DNA of 64,000 nucleotides from Lysobacter niastensis (lineage in GTDB: Bacteria > Pseudomonadota > Gammaproteobacteria > Xanthomonadales > Xanthomonadaceae): the NCBI RefSeq assembly GCF_015453285.1, contig NZ_JADLZT010000013.1, forward strand, positions 1 through 64,000, written 5' to 3'. The position numbers and the translations under genes are program-made. A model generated the notes under the pieces. That model was not told the DNA's origin and ran no database searches. It saw nothing but the letters and a program-made list of their open reading frames with translations. Each line of letters begins with the position of its first letter. The first letter of the stretch is position 1. Positions 26,701 to 34,899 of the stretch are shown piece by piece.

Positions 26701-27178
26701 GAAGGTCGGCATCGGCAGCGTGTTCTCGATCACCGTGCCGTTCGGCCGCGCGATGTATGCCGCGCCCTTGCCGGAGTCGAACCTCGTCATCGGCGGCGAC
26801 TCGCTGGCCGGACTGCGCGTGCTGTGCGTGGACAACGATCGCGAGATCCTCGACGGCATGCGCGCGCTGCTGCAGCGTTGGGGCGTGACCGTGCTGAGCG
26901 CGGTCAACGTCGACGGCGCGCTCGCGCTGCTGTCCGAGCAACCCGATGTTGCGCTGGTCGACTACCACCTGCACGACCGCCTCGATGGCCTGGGCGTGAT
27001 CGACGCGTTGCGCGCGCAATCCGGTCGCCAGCTGCCGGCCGCGCTGCTGACCGGCGACGGCAGCGACGCGCTCAAGCTCGCCGCACGCGAGCACGGCTGC
27101 AGCGTGCTGACCAAGCCGGTCAAGCCGGCCTCGTTGCGCGCATTCCTGGCGGCGCAGCGGCAGGTGGCGCAGGCGTAG
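23702..27178 (+). CDS. crbS: Hybrid sensor histidine kinase with SLC5 transporter domain (CrbS/MxtR type)
   Basis: A 1158-residue kinase. I start it at GTG 23702 (GAGGG six bases upstream; protein begins M-I-P-GWLLLLVSVAYVG). A sodium/solute-symporter domain of 12-13 helices fills residues 1-500, a STAC linker about 540-640, PAS about 645-750, then a coiled coil and HisKA with the phospho-acceptor His804 in ISHDV. The HATPase domain has VWDTGPGI and GLGLGLSICQR, and the receiver has Asp1087. The receiver separates CrbS/MxtR from CbrA. In Vibrio and Pseudomonas this kinase with the LuxR-type CrbR/ErdR controls acs. Here such a regulator sits next to acs at 43.9 kb. Confidence 0.87.
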   Translation: MIPGWLLLLVSVAYVGLLFAVAHVGDRRGTGSRGRWLRPAIYSLALAVYCSSWTFYGAVGTASRTGLGFLPIYLGPLLMLAFGWRILERLVLISGEHRIVSIADFLSSRYGRAPGLAALVASVALVAAVPYVALQYKAVAMSVQVLAGVPGNVGMLADPAFWVALLLAVFAILFGTRQVDATEHHRGMVLAVALESLVKLVAFVAIGLFALVHLPGTAWLPERMVQAASVVTAPGVPAGFVAQTLLAFAAILCLPRQFHVAVVECQDAGDLRPARWMFGGYLLLVTLLVVPITLTGQALLAGSGVSPDTYVLALPLALNHDTLALFVYIGGFSAATGMVIVASVALSTMVSNDLVMPLLLRGGALHEKHSIDKQVLWVRRITILVLAMMAYAYHRGAAHYAGANGDTLAQHGLLAFAAVAQFAPALIGGLYWRGASRAGAYAGLSAGALVWLYTLMLPALAKVGWLGGGWIEQGPLGVEWLRPQQLFGLQGWDPLTHGAFWSLLFNIGAFVFVSVRQRPRLQEQLLAAPYLDPYAQRPALGPGGWAGNVRAGDLLALAERIVGERNARRAFEEHAQQQARPWQPEQPADRALAQFTERLLASAIGAASARLTLTTALRGSGMELGEVVALLDEANQELRFNRQILSTTLENISQGVSVVDPAMRLVAWNRRYQELFDYPDGMLYVGRPVSDLIRWNAERGEMGAGPLSERAIDEQVRRRLAHLRAGAPHVFERVRANGQVIEMRGRPLPGGGYVTSYSDVTDYKRAEEDLKVINETLEQRVEERTREAQSAQQSKTRFLAAISHDVLQPLNAARLFATALRESQDTGEQAHLAERVDASLRAAEDLLDGLLDISRLDAGALRIEIVDFDVNELLRELVAQYAPVAAGRGLQLRVRAPDRPRPVRSDRRLLRRALQNFLANALRYTRQGGVLIAARVREGAVELQVWDTGPGISEHHLEQIFDEFRRFDQPGIGGERGLGLGLSICQRIARTLDHPLRVRSKVGIGSVFSITVPFGRAMYAAPLPESNLVIGGDSLAGLRVLCVDNDREILDGMRALLQRWGVTVLSAVNVDGALALLSEQPDVALVDYHLHDRLDGLGVIDALRAQSGRQLPAALLTGDGSDALKLAAREHGCSVLTKPVKPASLRAFLAAQRQVAQA

Positions 27179-27379
27179 CGGACTGCCCGGATCCGGGATC
27201 GATGGCGGCGGGGCGAGTCCCTGCCTCGGATCGCCCGGAGGTTTGGCCGAGTCCACGGTCGAGTGACGTAGTACGGGGAGGGCCCGCCAAGCGGTGTCGG
27301 GCCGCATGTGCTTCGCTGCAGGCATCGAAGCAGGGCCTGTTGGACGTAGGTCCGGGCGGACATCCGGAGGGTCCATCAA

Positions 27380-28495
27380 ATGAACATAGACCAGGCGACG
27401 CTTCGCAAGCTGGTGACCACGGACCTGATGGAAACGCTGATCCAGCTGGGGCTGATCGCGTTTCTGGTGATCATGTGCGTGCGCGTGTTCCTGCCCTTCT
27501 CGGGTCTCGTGATCCTGGCCATGATCCTGGCCATCGCGCTCTACCCGTTGTACATGCGCATGCTGCGGTGGTTCGGCGGCCGGCGCGGACTCACGGCCAC
27601 GGTGCTGGTGCTGGCGCTGCTGCTGCTGCTGGGCATCCCGCTCGTGCTGCTGGGCGGCGCGGTCGCCATCCAGCTGGGCGACCTGCATACCGCCGTCGAA
27701 AACCACACGCTGGCGGTCCCGGCGCCCAACCCGAAGATCGCCGAATGGCCGCTGGTGGGCCAGCCGCTATACGCCGCGTGGAGCGAGGCGGCCTCCAACC
27801 TGCCGGCGTTCCTGAAGGGGAACCTCGATCTCATCCGGGAGTATTCGCGCAAGGCGCTGGCGCTGGCCGGAGGCGGCGCGGCGGCGGCCCTGCTGTTCTT
27901 CGCCGCCATCGCCGTGGCGGGCGTGATGATGGCCTACGCCAAGAAAGGCGGCCGTGCCATCGAACGCATCGTCGTGCGCCTGACGGATCCCGAGCGCGGG
28001 CCGCGGCTGGTCCAGCTGTCGGTGGCGACCGTACGCTCCGTGGCCACTGGCGTGGTGGGCGTGGCCTTCATCCAGGCCATGCTGCTGGGCATGGCCTTCC
28101 TGCTCGCGGGCATCCCGGCAGCGGGGGTGCTCGCGCTGCTGGTGATGTTCCTCGGCATCCTGCAACTGCCTGCGCTGATCATCGCGCTGCCTGCCGTGAT
28201 CTATCTGTGGGTGGCGGACGACGAGATGTCCACGCTCCTCAAGGTCGTCTTCACCGTGGTCTTCGTCCTGGCCGGCGCGGTGGACAACGTGCTCAAGCCG
28301 TTGCTGCTAGGTCGCGGCGTGGACGCACCGATGCTGGTGATCCTGATCGGCGCGATCGGCGGAATGGCGTCGGCCGGCATCACCGGCCTTTTCATCGGCG
28401 CGGTGCTGCTGGCCGTGGGTTACACGCTCTTCGTCGATTGGGTCGACGAGGACGAGCAGGCCGCCACCGCGACTCCGCCTGGCGATCCCAGCTAG
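27380..28495 (+). CDS. AI-2E family transporter
   Basis: Membrane protein of 371 residues with about eight helices and the AI-2E exporter/PerM fold: two N-terminal helices, a soluble stretch at about 95-170, then helices in pairs with the conserved GVVGVAFIQAMLLG region near 220. The family includes TqsA-like autoinducer-2 exporters, PerM and Na+/H+ antiporters, so the substrate is open. GGAGGG precedes the ATG. It heads an operon: the outer-membrane factor gene starts six bases after its stop. A 200-base gap with no gene separates it from the kinase. Confidence 0.88.
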   Translation: MNIDQATLRKLVTTDLMETLIQLGLIAFLVIMCVRVFLPFSGLVILAMILAIALYPLYMRMLRWFGGRRGLTATVLVLALLLLLGIPLVLLGGAVAIQLGDLHTAVENHTLAVPAPNPKIAEWPLVGQPLYAAWSEAASNLPAFLKGNLDLIREYSRKALALAGGGAAAALLFFAAIAVAGVMMAYAKKGGRAIERIVVRLTDPERGPRLVQLSVATVRSVATGVVGVAFIQAMLLGMAFLLAGIPAAGVLALLVMFLGILQLPALIIALPAVIYLWVADDEMSTLLKVVFTVVFVLAGAVDNVLKPLLLGRGVDAPMLVILIGAIGGMASAGITGLFIGAVLLAVGYTLFVDWVDEDEQAATATPPGDPS

Positions 28496-28501
28496 GCGAC
28501 C

Positions 28502-30064
28502 ATGAGTCAGGGGGCGCGAGGACTCGGCATCGCGTCTGTCGTGGCGGCGGCCGCGTTGGCGACCGCATGCACCACCCTCGGTCCGGACTACCGGGAGCCC
28601 GAACTGGCCTGGCTCAAGGCGTGGCAGTCCGACCTGTATGGCCAGGTCGAAAGCCCCGAGCAGCAGACGCAGGTCGACCTGCGCTTCTGGTGGCGTGCCT
28701 TCAACGATCCGGTGCTGGACGGCCTGATCGAGACCGCACGCCGGGAAAATCCGACACTGCGCATCGCCGGATTGAGGATCCTGGAGAGCCGGGCCGTGCT
28801 CGGCATCGCTGGCGCCAACCGCTATCCGCAGGTGCAGCAGGTCAACGGCGCGGCCACTTATGTCGACAACCACGAAAGCGGGGGACAGGCGCCCGACAAG
28901 GACCAGCACTTCACCGCCTACAGCGCGAGTTTCGACCTGATATGGGAACTGGATTTCTGGGGTCGCTTCCAGCGCGGCGTCGAGTCCGCGGAAGCGGGGT
29001 TCTTCGCCTCGATCACCAACCAGCAGGACGTGCAGGTGCTGTTGAGCGCGCAGGTGGCGGACCTGTACTACGCGTACCGCACGACGTTGCTCCGGATCGA
29101 CATTGCCAGGAAGAACGCCGCGATCCAGAAGCGCAGCCTCGAGATCACCCAGCGGCTCTTCGAGAGCGGCGAGGAATCGGAACTGGACCTGCAGTCGGCA
29201 AAGTCGCAATACCTGGGCACGGTGGCGCTCATTCCGGAGCTGGAGTCGAACCTGGTCAGGATCCGCAACGCCCTGTCGGCCCTGCTGGGACGGTTGCCGG
29301 GCGACATGCCGGAACTGGCATCGGTGAGTGGCCCCCTGCCGGACGTCAGGGCCGTGGCGATCGGAGACCTTCCGGCCCGGCTGTTGTTGCGACGCCGGGA
29401 CGTGCGCACCGCGGCGTGGCAGGTCGCGGCGCAGTCGGCCCAGATCGGGATTGCGAAGGCTGACTATTTCCCGGCCATCTCGCTCGTGGGCAGCATCGGC
29501 TGGTCCACCAGCAGCGTCGACGGCAGCCCCGAAGTGCGGACTTTCGCGGCCGGCCCTGCGCTGAGATGGAACATCTTCGACTACGGCCGGATCGGCAACA
29601 ACGTGCGTTTGCAGGATGCGCGGCTGCAAGAGGCGATCGAACAGTTCAGGAACAGCGCCCTGCTTGCCGCGCAGGAGATCGACGATGCCGCGATCGTCGT
29701 GGTCAAGACGGGCGAGCAGCAGGAACCGCTGGGTGGCGCCGCCCGTGCCGCGGAGCGCTCGCTCGACCTGGCCAACACGCTCTACCAGGAGGGCTATGCG
29801 GACTTCGATCGCGTGCTGGACGCACAGCGGGTCATGTTCACCCAGGCCGAGCGCGAACTGCTCAACGACAGCGCGCACATCAGCGCGGTCATCACCCTGT
29901 ACAAGGCCTTCGGTGGCGGCTGGGTGGACATGCCGATGGAGGCGATCGTGCCGCAACCGGTCCGTGACGAGATGCGGGCAAGGACCGACTGGGGCGATCT
30001 GCTGACCGCACCGCTTCCGGACAGACTGCACGAGCCGCCCATCGAGACGGGGAGCCAGAGATGA
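28502..30064 (+). CDS. Outer-membrane efflux channel (NodT/OprM family)
   Basis: Outer-membrane factor of 520 residues that forms the TolC-like exit duct of tripartite pumps. The N terminus has a lipoprotein signal: hydrophobic stretch, then LATACTTLGPDYREP with the lipid-modified Cys24. Two OEP repeats follow (about residues 65-270 and 295-480) with long coiled-coil helices. It overlaps the HlyD-type gene by four bases. With the next two genes it would make a complete DUF2955-type efflux system. Confidence 0.92.
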   Translation: MSQGARGLGIASVVAAAALATACTTLGPDYREPELAWLKAWQSDLYGQVESPEQQTQVDLRFWWRAFNDPVLDGLIETARRENPTLRIAGLRILESRAVLGIAGANRYPQVQQVNGAATYVDNHESGGQAPDKDQHFTAYSASFDLIWELDFWGRFQRGVESAEAGFFASITNQQDVQVLLSAQVADLYYAYRTTLLRIDIARKNAAIQKRSLEITQRLFESGEESELDLQSAKSQYLGTVALIPELESNLVRIRNALSALLGRLPGDMPELASVSGPLPDVRAVAIGDLPARLLLRRRDVRTAAWQVAAQSAQIGIAKADYFPAISLVGSIGWSTSSVDGSPEVRTFAAGPALRWNIFDYGRIGNNVRLQDARLQEAIEQFRNSALLAAQEIDDAAIVVVKTGEQQEPLGGAARAAERSLDLANTLYQEGYADFDRVLDAQRVMFTQAERELLNDSAHISAVITLYKAFGGGWVDMPMEAIVPQPVRDEMRARTDWGDLLTAPLPDRLHEPPIETGSQR

Positions 30065-31194
30065 GCGCAAGCGACGAACAACCTGCCGCCGCCGCAGGCG
30101 ATGGTGGCCAGGCAGCGGCGCGCTCCGTCCGCAAGGGCGGACGCATCGTCGCCGGCGTGATCGCGCTCAGTCTGGTGCTGTACCTGCTCGCCGACCGCTA
30201 CACGCCGTACACGTCGCAGGCCAGGATCGAGGGCTACGTGGTGGGCGTGGCGCCGAAGGTCGCCGGTGCGGTGACCCGGCTGTCCGTCAGCAACAACCAG
30301 ACCGTCAAGGCGGGGCAGGCGTTGCTGGAAGTCGATCGGTCGCAGTACCGGATTGCCCTGGACAAGGCCCGTTCCGATCTCGCCCACGCGCGTCGGCAAG
30401 TCGGTGCCGGCGCCTCGACGGTGGAAGCCGCCCGCGCCAACCTGCAGGCGGCGCGCGCCAACGAGGTGAAGGCGCGGCAGGATGCGACACGCCTGCGCCG
30501 CCTGCGCGAGGAAGATCCCGGCACGATTTCGGTGCGCCGCCAGGAGATCGCCGATGCCACTCTGCAGCAGGCGACTGCCCAGGTGGCCGCCGCCGAGGCC
30601 GACATCCGGCGCGCGATCGACCAGATGGGTGGCGACCGCGTCGAGGAGAACACGGTGCTGCAGACCGCGCTGACCGCAGTCGACAAGGCGCAGCTGGACT
30701 TTGCCAATACCGTGGTCAGGGCGCCGTCGAACGGCGTCATCACCGACCTGCGCACTGACGTGGGCCTCTATGCCGGCACCGGCAGTCCGGTCCTGACGCT
30801 GGTCGCCATCCACGACGTATGGATCAACGCCGAGTTCACCGAGAACAACCTCGGCCACATGAAGGTGGGAACCCCGGTCGACATCGTGTTCGACGTCCTT
30901 CCGGGGCGCGTATTCAAGGGCTCGGTGCGCAGCATTGGCCTGGGCGTCGGTGAGGGAAGCAATCCTCCTGCAGGCACGCTGCCCAGCGTCGAGAACGATC
31001 GCGACTGGTTGCGGCAATCGCAACGCTTCCCCGTGATCGTCGGCTTCGACGCCGCGCAGGACTCCGCGCTGCGCGAGCAACTGCGCGTGGGTGGGCAGGC
31101 GGCGGTCATCGCGTATGGCGAAGGCGGCGGGCCCCTGCGGCTGTTGGGCAAGCTCTACATCCGCGTCGCGAGCTGGCTGACTTACGCCTACTGA
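30061..31194 (+). CDS. HlyD/EmrA-family periplasmic adaptor
   Basis: Membrane fusion protein of 377 residues that links an inner-membrane pump to the outer-membrane channel. One N-terminal membrane helix (about residues 30-48) is followed by a lipoyl half-motif (IEGYVVGVAPKVAGAVTRL), a coiled-coil hairpin at about 95-210, the second lipoyl half (VRAPSNGVITDL) and a beta-barrel. The last 20 residues (LGKLYIRVASWLTYAY) are typical of adaptors paired with DUF2955 permeases. Its stop is 12 bases before the permease gene. Confidence 0.92.
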   Translation: MSASDEQPAAAAGDGGQAAARSVRKGGRIVAGVIALSLVLYLLADRYTPYTSQARIEGYVVGVAPKVAGAVTRLSVSNNQTVKAGQALLEVDRSQYRIALDKARSDLAHARRQVGAGASTVEAARANLQAARANEVKARQDATRLRRLREEDPGTISVRRQEIADATLQQATAQVAAAEADIRRAIDQMGGDRVEENTVLQTALTAVDKAQLDFANTVVRAPSNGVITDLRTDVGLYAGTGSPVLTLVAIHDVWINAEFTENNLGHMKVGTPVDIVFDVLPGRVFKGSVRSIGLGVGEGSNPPAGTLPSVENDRDWLRQSQRFPVIVGFDAAQDSALREQLRVGGQAAVIAYGEGGGPLRLLGKLYIRVASWLTYAY

Positions 31195-31206
31195 GCTCGG
31201 ATCCTG

Positions 31207-32256
31207 ATGAGCACGATTGAGCCCCATGCCGTGATGCCACTGGCCGCCAGGCGTACGTTCCGGTTCGGCACCGTTGCGGCGCTCGCACTGGCGCTGGCCT
31301 ACGGTCTGGCGATGCCGTTGCCGTTCCTGGCGCCCCTGCTTGCGATCACCCTGACGGCGGCGCCGGCTCCGCCGATGGGCCCGAAAGGCCTGCTCGGCCT
31401 GATGCTGGTGGTGGCCATCACCCTCGGCGCCGGGCTGGTGCTCACACCGGTGCTGCGCCATTACCCGCTGACGGGCGTGATGATGATCGCGGCCGGCTTG
31501 TTCGTCAGCACCTACATGAGCGTGGGGCTGGGAAAGGGGGCGGTGGCGACGCTGCTGACGATCGGCATCACGATGATTCCTGCCGCCGGGCTCATGGAGC
31601 ACGCCCTTGCCCGCGCCATCGTGGAGGCCCTGCTGATCGGCCTCGGCCTGGCCATCGTCTGCCAGTGGATCGTCTATCCGTTCTTCCCGGAGGACCGGGT
31701 CACGGCCACTTCGCCCAAGGCGGCGGCCACCGACATGCATCAGTCGCTGTGGATCGCGCTGCGAACCACCGCGATCGTGTTGCCGCCGGTGCTGATGGCC
31801 CTCTCAAATCCTTCTGCCTACATGGCGATCATCATGAAGGCGGTCCTGCTTGGGCAGCAGGGCTCAGCGATCACCGCGCGTGCCGCCGGCTACCAGCTGC
31901 TCGGATCCACATTGCTGGCTGGCGTCTTCGCTTTCGTGTTCTGGTTCGCACTGAAGCTGTGGCCTGGCCTGTGGATGTTCGCGTTGTGGATGCTGCTGTT
32001 CGGCCTGTACCTGGGCGGCAAGTTGTACGGCGCCATCGCCACGCGCCTACCGGCCTCCTTCTGGATCAACGTCGGCGTGACGATGCTGATCCTGATCGGT
32101 CCTGCAGTGGAGGACAGCAAGGGCGGCGACGTTTACGAAGCTTTCGCCAAACGGTTCGCCCTGTTCGTCGCGGTCACGCTGTATGCCTGGCTGGCGATCC
32201 TGGTGCTGGAGCGGCTTCGCGCTTACCGGATCGCCCGTCGCACCCGCCTCGCATGA
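31207..32256 (+). CDS. DUF2955 (FUSC-like) inner-membrane transporter
   Basis: Inner-membrane protein of 349 residues with nine to ten helices in two groups of four or five, which matches DUF2955, a relative of the fusaric-acid-resistance (FUSC) exporters. The first group is about residues 18-150 and the second 175-345. It is encoded directly after its adaptor and outer-membrane channel, so it should be the pump. Aromatic acids are typical FUSC substrates, but none can be assigned here. The potassium-channel gene follows 16 bases later. Confidence 0.87.
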   Translation: MSTIEPHAVMPLAARRTFRFGTVAALALALAYGLAMPLPFLAPLLAITLTAAPAPPMGPKGLLGLMLVVAITLGAGLVLTPVLRHYPLTGVMMIAAGLFVSTYMSVGLGKGAVATLLTIGITMIPAAGLMEHALARAIVEALLIGLGLAIVCQWIVYPFFPEDRVTATSPKAAATDMHQSLWIALRTTAIVLPPVLMALSNPSAYMAIIMKAVLLGQQGSAITARAAGYQLLGSTLLAGVFAFVFWFALKLWPGLWMFALWMLLFGLYLGGKLYGAIATRLPASFWINVGVTMLILIGPAVEDSKGGDVYEAFAKRFALFVAVTLYAWLAILVLERLRAYRIARRTRLA

Positions 32257-32272
32257 CCCTTGGAGACCTGCC

Positions 32273-32713
32273 ATGTTGCTGAATGTCGTGATTGGACTTT
32301 CGACGATGGCGGTCTGCCTGTTGCTGCAGTCCGTCCTGATCGTGGTGGCGCTGCGCTACTACTCGCGCCACGACATCCTGGGGAGCAATCCCACGCTCTG
32401 GTCGACGTTGCTCACGCTCAACTCCGTGATGACGCTGCTGGTGCTCGGCAATCTTGTGCAGCTGGTGGTCTGGGCTGTCGTGTTCATGCTGCTGGGCGAG
32501 TTCGAAACGCTGGACGCGGCCGTGTACCACTCGGCGGTCAACTTCGCGAGCCTGGGCTACGGCGACATCGTCATGTCCGAGCGCCACCGTCTGCTCGGCG
32601 CACTCGAGGCGATCAACGGCGTGCTGATGATCGGCGTCTCGACGGCGGCACTGATGACGACGTTGCAGGACGCCTTCAGCAAGACCCGGGCGGCGCGGAG
32701 CGGAAGGGTCTGA
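32273..32713 (+). CDS. Two-helix potassium channel protein
   Basis: A 146-residue protein with three to four hydrophobic segments and a pore loop carrying the selectivity filter SLGYGDIVM (consensus TxGYGD, Thr replaced by Ser) at about residues 98-106. One helix is before and one after the pore, plus an extra N-terminal helix; no regulatory domain follows. The ATG has GGAGA upstream. It is co-transcribed with the efflux genes. A cation channel next to a proton-driven pump could balance charge, but this is inference. Confidence 0.85.
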   Translation: MLLNVVIGLSTMAVCLLLQSVLIVVALRYYSRHDILGSNPTLWSTLLTLNSVMTLLVLGNLVQLVVWAVVFMLLGEFETLDAAVYHSAVNFASLGYGDIVMSERHRLLGALEAINGVLMIGVSTAALMTTLQDAFSKTRAARSGRV

Positions 32714-32782
32714 CCGGGCTGTCCGCTTTCCGGCTGCCGTAGCGTTGCGCCATGCAGGTACTTCACGCATCCGGAACCGACC

Positions 32783-33211
32783 ATGTCCAGCGCTCCCCGC
32801 ATCGCCACGTTGCTGATCGCCCTGTGTGTTGCCGTGCCGGCCATGGGCCATGACAAGGAAACGGCCGAGCCGGCGGAGGCTCGTTTCGCATTCCTCGACG
32901 TCAACCAGGACGGCGTGGTGAGCAAGTACGAGTACGACAGCGATGTCGCGTTCGAGACGATGGACGGCAACCGAGACAAGCAACTGTCCGCGGCCGAGCT
33001 GCAGTCGCTCATGGGTGGCGCGCAGGAGGACGGCGCGACCTCGGCCTCCGAACGGATCGTCATCGCCGACCTGGACCGCGACGGCCAGCTCAACGAGGAC
33101 GAACTGCGTCGCGCGACGGAAATGCGTTTCACGTGGCTCGACCGCAATCGGGATGGCAACCTCGACGTGGCCGAATTGCGTTCCGGCTTCGGCGTCCGCG
33201 TCAGGCCGTAA
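32783..33211 (+). CDS. Exported EF-hand protein
   Basis: A 142-residue protein with a signal peptide (cleavage after about residue 22) and four EF-hand loops: DVNQDGVVSKYE, DGNRDKQLSAAE, DLDRDGQLNEDE and DRNRDGNLDVAE. It should be a soluble calcium-binding protein of the periplasm or outside. It is the last gene of the efflux operon, 69 bases after the channel gene, and converges on the redoxin gene. Related small proteins are at 18739 and 50177. Confidence 0.87.
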   Translation: MSSAPRIATLLIALCVAVPAMGHDKETAEPAEARFAFLDVNQDGVVSKYEYDSDVAFETMDGNRDKQLSAAELQSLMGGAQEDGATSASERIVIADLDRDGQLNEDELRRATEMRFTWLDRNRDGNLDVAELRSGFGVRVRP

Positions 33212-33220
33212 CGCCCTTTC

Positions 33221-33766
33221 CTACACCTCGCAGGCGTCGCCGTCGCAGCGGCCACCGCTGGCAACAGGCGTGCGTTCCGCCGTGTCCAGCGTCATCGCCT
33301 CGTTGACCAGCGTGGCGATCTGCGCGCCGAGCACGAGGTCGCTGACCTGGCCGAAATGCTGGTGGCGGATATGGCCCTCGGCGTCGATCAGCGTCAGCGT
33401 CGGCGTGCCACGCATCGCGTAGGCACGCATCGTCTCCGGGATCGGGCCGGTGGCGGAGGGCTGGTCGACTGCTACCGGGAACGGAATGCGGTACTCGTGC
33501 AGGAATGCCTTCAGCGCGACGGGCGGCATCGCCTCATGGTGCTCGAAGACGCTGTGCAGCCCGATCACGGCCACGCGGTCGGACGGAAACGTCGCATGTA
33601 CGCGCTGCGCCTGCGGCAGGCCGTGGCTGACGCAGCCGGGGCACAGCATCTCGAACGCTTCGAGCACGACGACCTTGCCGCGCAGCGACTCCAGGCTGAG
33701 CGGCTTGTCGGTATTGAACCAGCGCTCGACCTGCCAGGCCGGCGCGATGGGATGAAGCTGTGTCAT
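33221..33766 (-). CDS. Redoxin-family thiol-disulfide protein
   Basis: Thioredoxin-fold protein of 181 residues of the AhpC/TlpA-like redoxin group. The active-site motif CPGC is at Cys42-Cys45 and the cis-proline stretch RGTPTLTLID is near 135. There is no signal peptide, so it is cytoplasmic, unlike TlpA. The tail ends in CDGDACEV with two extra cysteines that may pass electrons to or from the active site. It is the last gene of a minus-strand group with a glutaredoxin-like protein and a MarR regulator. Peroxidase or reductase activity cannot be separated by sequence. Confidence 0.83.
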   Translation of the reverse strand: MTQLHPIAPAWQVERWFNTDKPLSLESLRGKVVVLEAFEMLCPGCVSHGLPQAQRVHATFPSDRVAVIGLHSVFEHHEAMPPVALKAFLHEYRIPFPVAVDQPSATGPIPETMRAYAMRGTPTLTLIDAEGHIRHQHFGQVSDLVLGAQIATLVNEAMTLDTAERTPVASGGRCDGDACEV

Positions 33767-33817
33767 GAAATCTCTCCGCGGATGCCGGCATCGGACGCGC
33801 CGATGCCGGTCACTCCG

Positions 33818-34561
33818 TCACTTGTTGGGCTTGCCGGGCAGGCTGAGGTCGCCCGAAGCCACCTTGAACACGTCGACCACGCACAGCAGCGGAGCGTGCA
33901 CGCTGGCGTTGACGCGCAGGCCGGCGGTGACGCCGTCGAAGCTGCCGGCGGTGACCACGCCGATGTCGTCGAACGGCACCTTCACCTCGACGGTCTCGGA
34001 GGTGAGCGTCGGGCTCCAGCCCGGGCTGTCGAGCAGGATCGGCAGGCCCGGCCAGGTCTTCGGCAGTCGCGGCTTCTGGCCTTCGGGGATGTCGACCACC
34101 GCCAGCGCGCCGGGGCCGCACGCCTCGTTCGGCTTCAGCACGACCCAATGGCTGTGCCACAGGTTGCCGTCGTTGTCGCGCTTGCCGTCGCCGTTCTCGT
34201 CGTAGAGCGGCGTGTCGTCGAAATCCGGGTGCGCGGTGATCGCCATCGCCAGGATGCCAGCACCGCGTTCGAAGCCAACTTCGTAAGGATCGATGCTGGT
34301 CGGCCACACGTACGAGAACACGTCGCTGCCGGCGAGCTTGCCGGTGGCGGCAGGGCGCGTCTGCCCGGCTTTGCCCGATACCGCCATGTGGAACGTGGCG
34401 ATGTTCTTCTCGGTAGTGATCTTGGCGTGGATGATGTCGAAATCGGCTTTGACAGCCTTGTCCGATTTCACTTGGATTCCGCCCTGGTGCTTCGCGCCAT
34501 CGTGCGCGTGTGCGGCGGTAGCGCCCAGGACCAGCGCGAGGGCGAGCGTTAGCGTCTTCAT
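33818..34561 (-). CDS. Exported protein of unknown function (247 residues)
   Basis: Not a family I can name. The signal peptide (MKTLTLALALVLGATAAHA) is followed by His-Asp (HDGAKHQGG), which could be an N-terminal metal site after cleavage. An EF-hand-like acidic loop (DENGDGKRDNDGN) and HSHW occur near residues 122-138. Two cysteines are present. It lies between the glutaredoxin-like and redoxin genes on the same strand, 51 and 10 bases from them. A periplasmic metal- or ligand-binding protein is possible. Confidence 0.75.
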   Translation of the reverse strand: MKTLTLALALVLGATAAHAHDGAKHQGGIQVKSDKAVKADFDIIHAKITTEKNIATFHMAVSGKAGQTRPAATGKLAGSDVFSYVWPTSIDPYEVGFERGAGILAMAITAHPDFDDTPLYDENGDGKRDNDGNLWHSHWVVLKPNEACGPGALAVVDIPEGQKPRLPKTWPGLPILLDSPGWSPTLTSETVEVKVPFDDIGVVTAGSFDGVTAGLRVNASVHAPLLCVVDVFKVASGDLSLPGKPNK

Positions 34562-34571
34562 GGCGATGTCC

Positions 34572-34808
34572 TCAGTGCAGGTCGGCGATATCGGCGCCGA
34601 AGTTGATGTGCAACGGGATGCCGCCTAGCAGCAGGACAGGCACGGACTTCACGCCTGCCGCCTCGGCTTCGCGAACGCGCTCGCGCGCCTCGCCGAGGTG
34701 GACGATCTCGACTTCATACCGCTGCGGGTCCAGCGACTGTGCGAGTTGACGCTCGGCGTCGAGGCAGACGGGACAACCGGCGTGATAGAAAACGGCCTTC
34801 TGGCGCAT
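34572..34808 (-). CDS. Glutaredoxin/thioredoxin-like small protein
   Basis: A 78-residue thioredoxin-fold protein with the motif GCPVC (Cys12-Cys15) and the cis-proline Pro57 in KSVPVLLL. It lacks the glutathione-binding residues of true glutaredoxins and a signal peptide. The ATG at 34808 has AGAGGAA upstream; a longer frame overlapping the marR gene is a shadow. It is the second gene after the MarR regulator. Its C terminus HINFGADIADL is short. It probably supplies reducing power to the neighbouring redoxin, by context. Confidence 0.8.
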   Translation of the reverse strand: MRQKAVFYHAGCPVCLDAERQLAQSLDPQRYEVEIVHLGEARERVREAEAAGVKSVPVLLLGGIPLHINFGADIADLH

Positions 34809-34899
34809 ACTTTCGTTCCTCTTGCTTGCTCTTGATCGGGTGGGTGGGGGATCCGGGCGGCGTCCGATGGCAGTCGGGCGCCGCCCATTTGTTTCCGCC

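Noticed and set aside
24829-29463. Very long plus-strand open frame (about 1544 codons) across the kinase and efflux genes
   Set aside because: It is a high-GC shadow: the product is Arg/Ala/Gly-rich with no domain, while the other frame gives the kinase, permease and channel proteins with full motifs.
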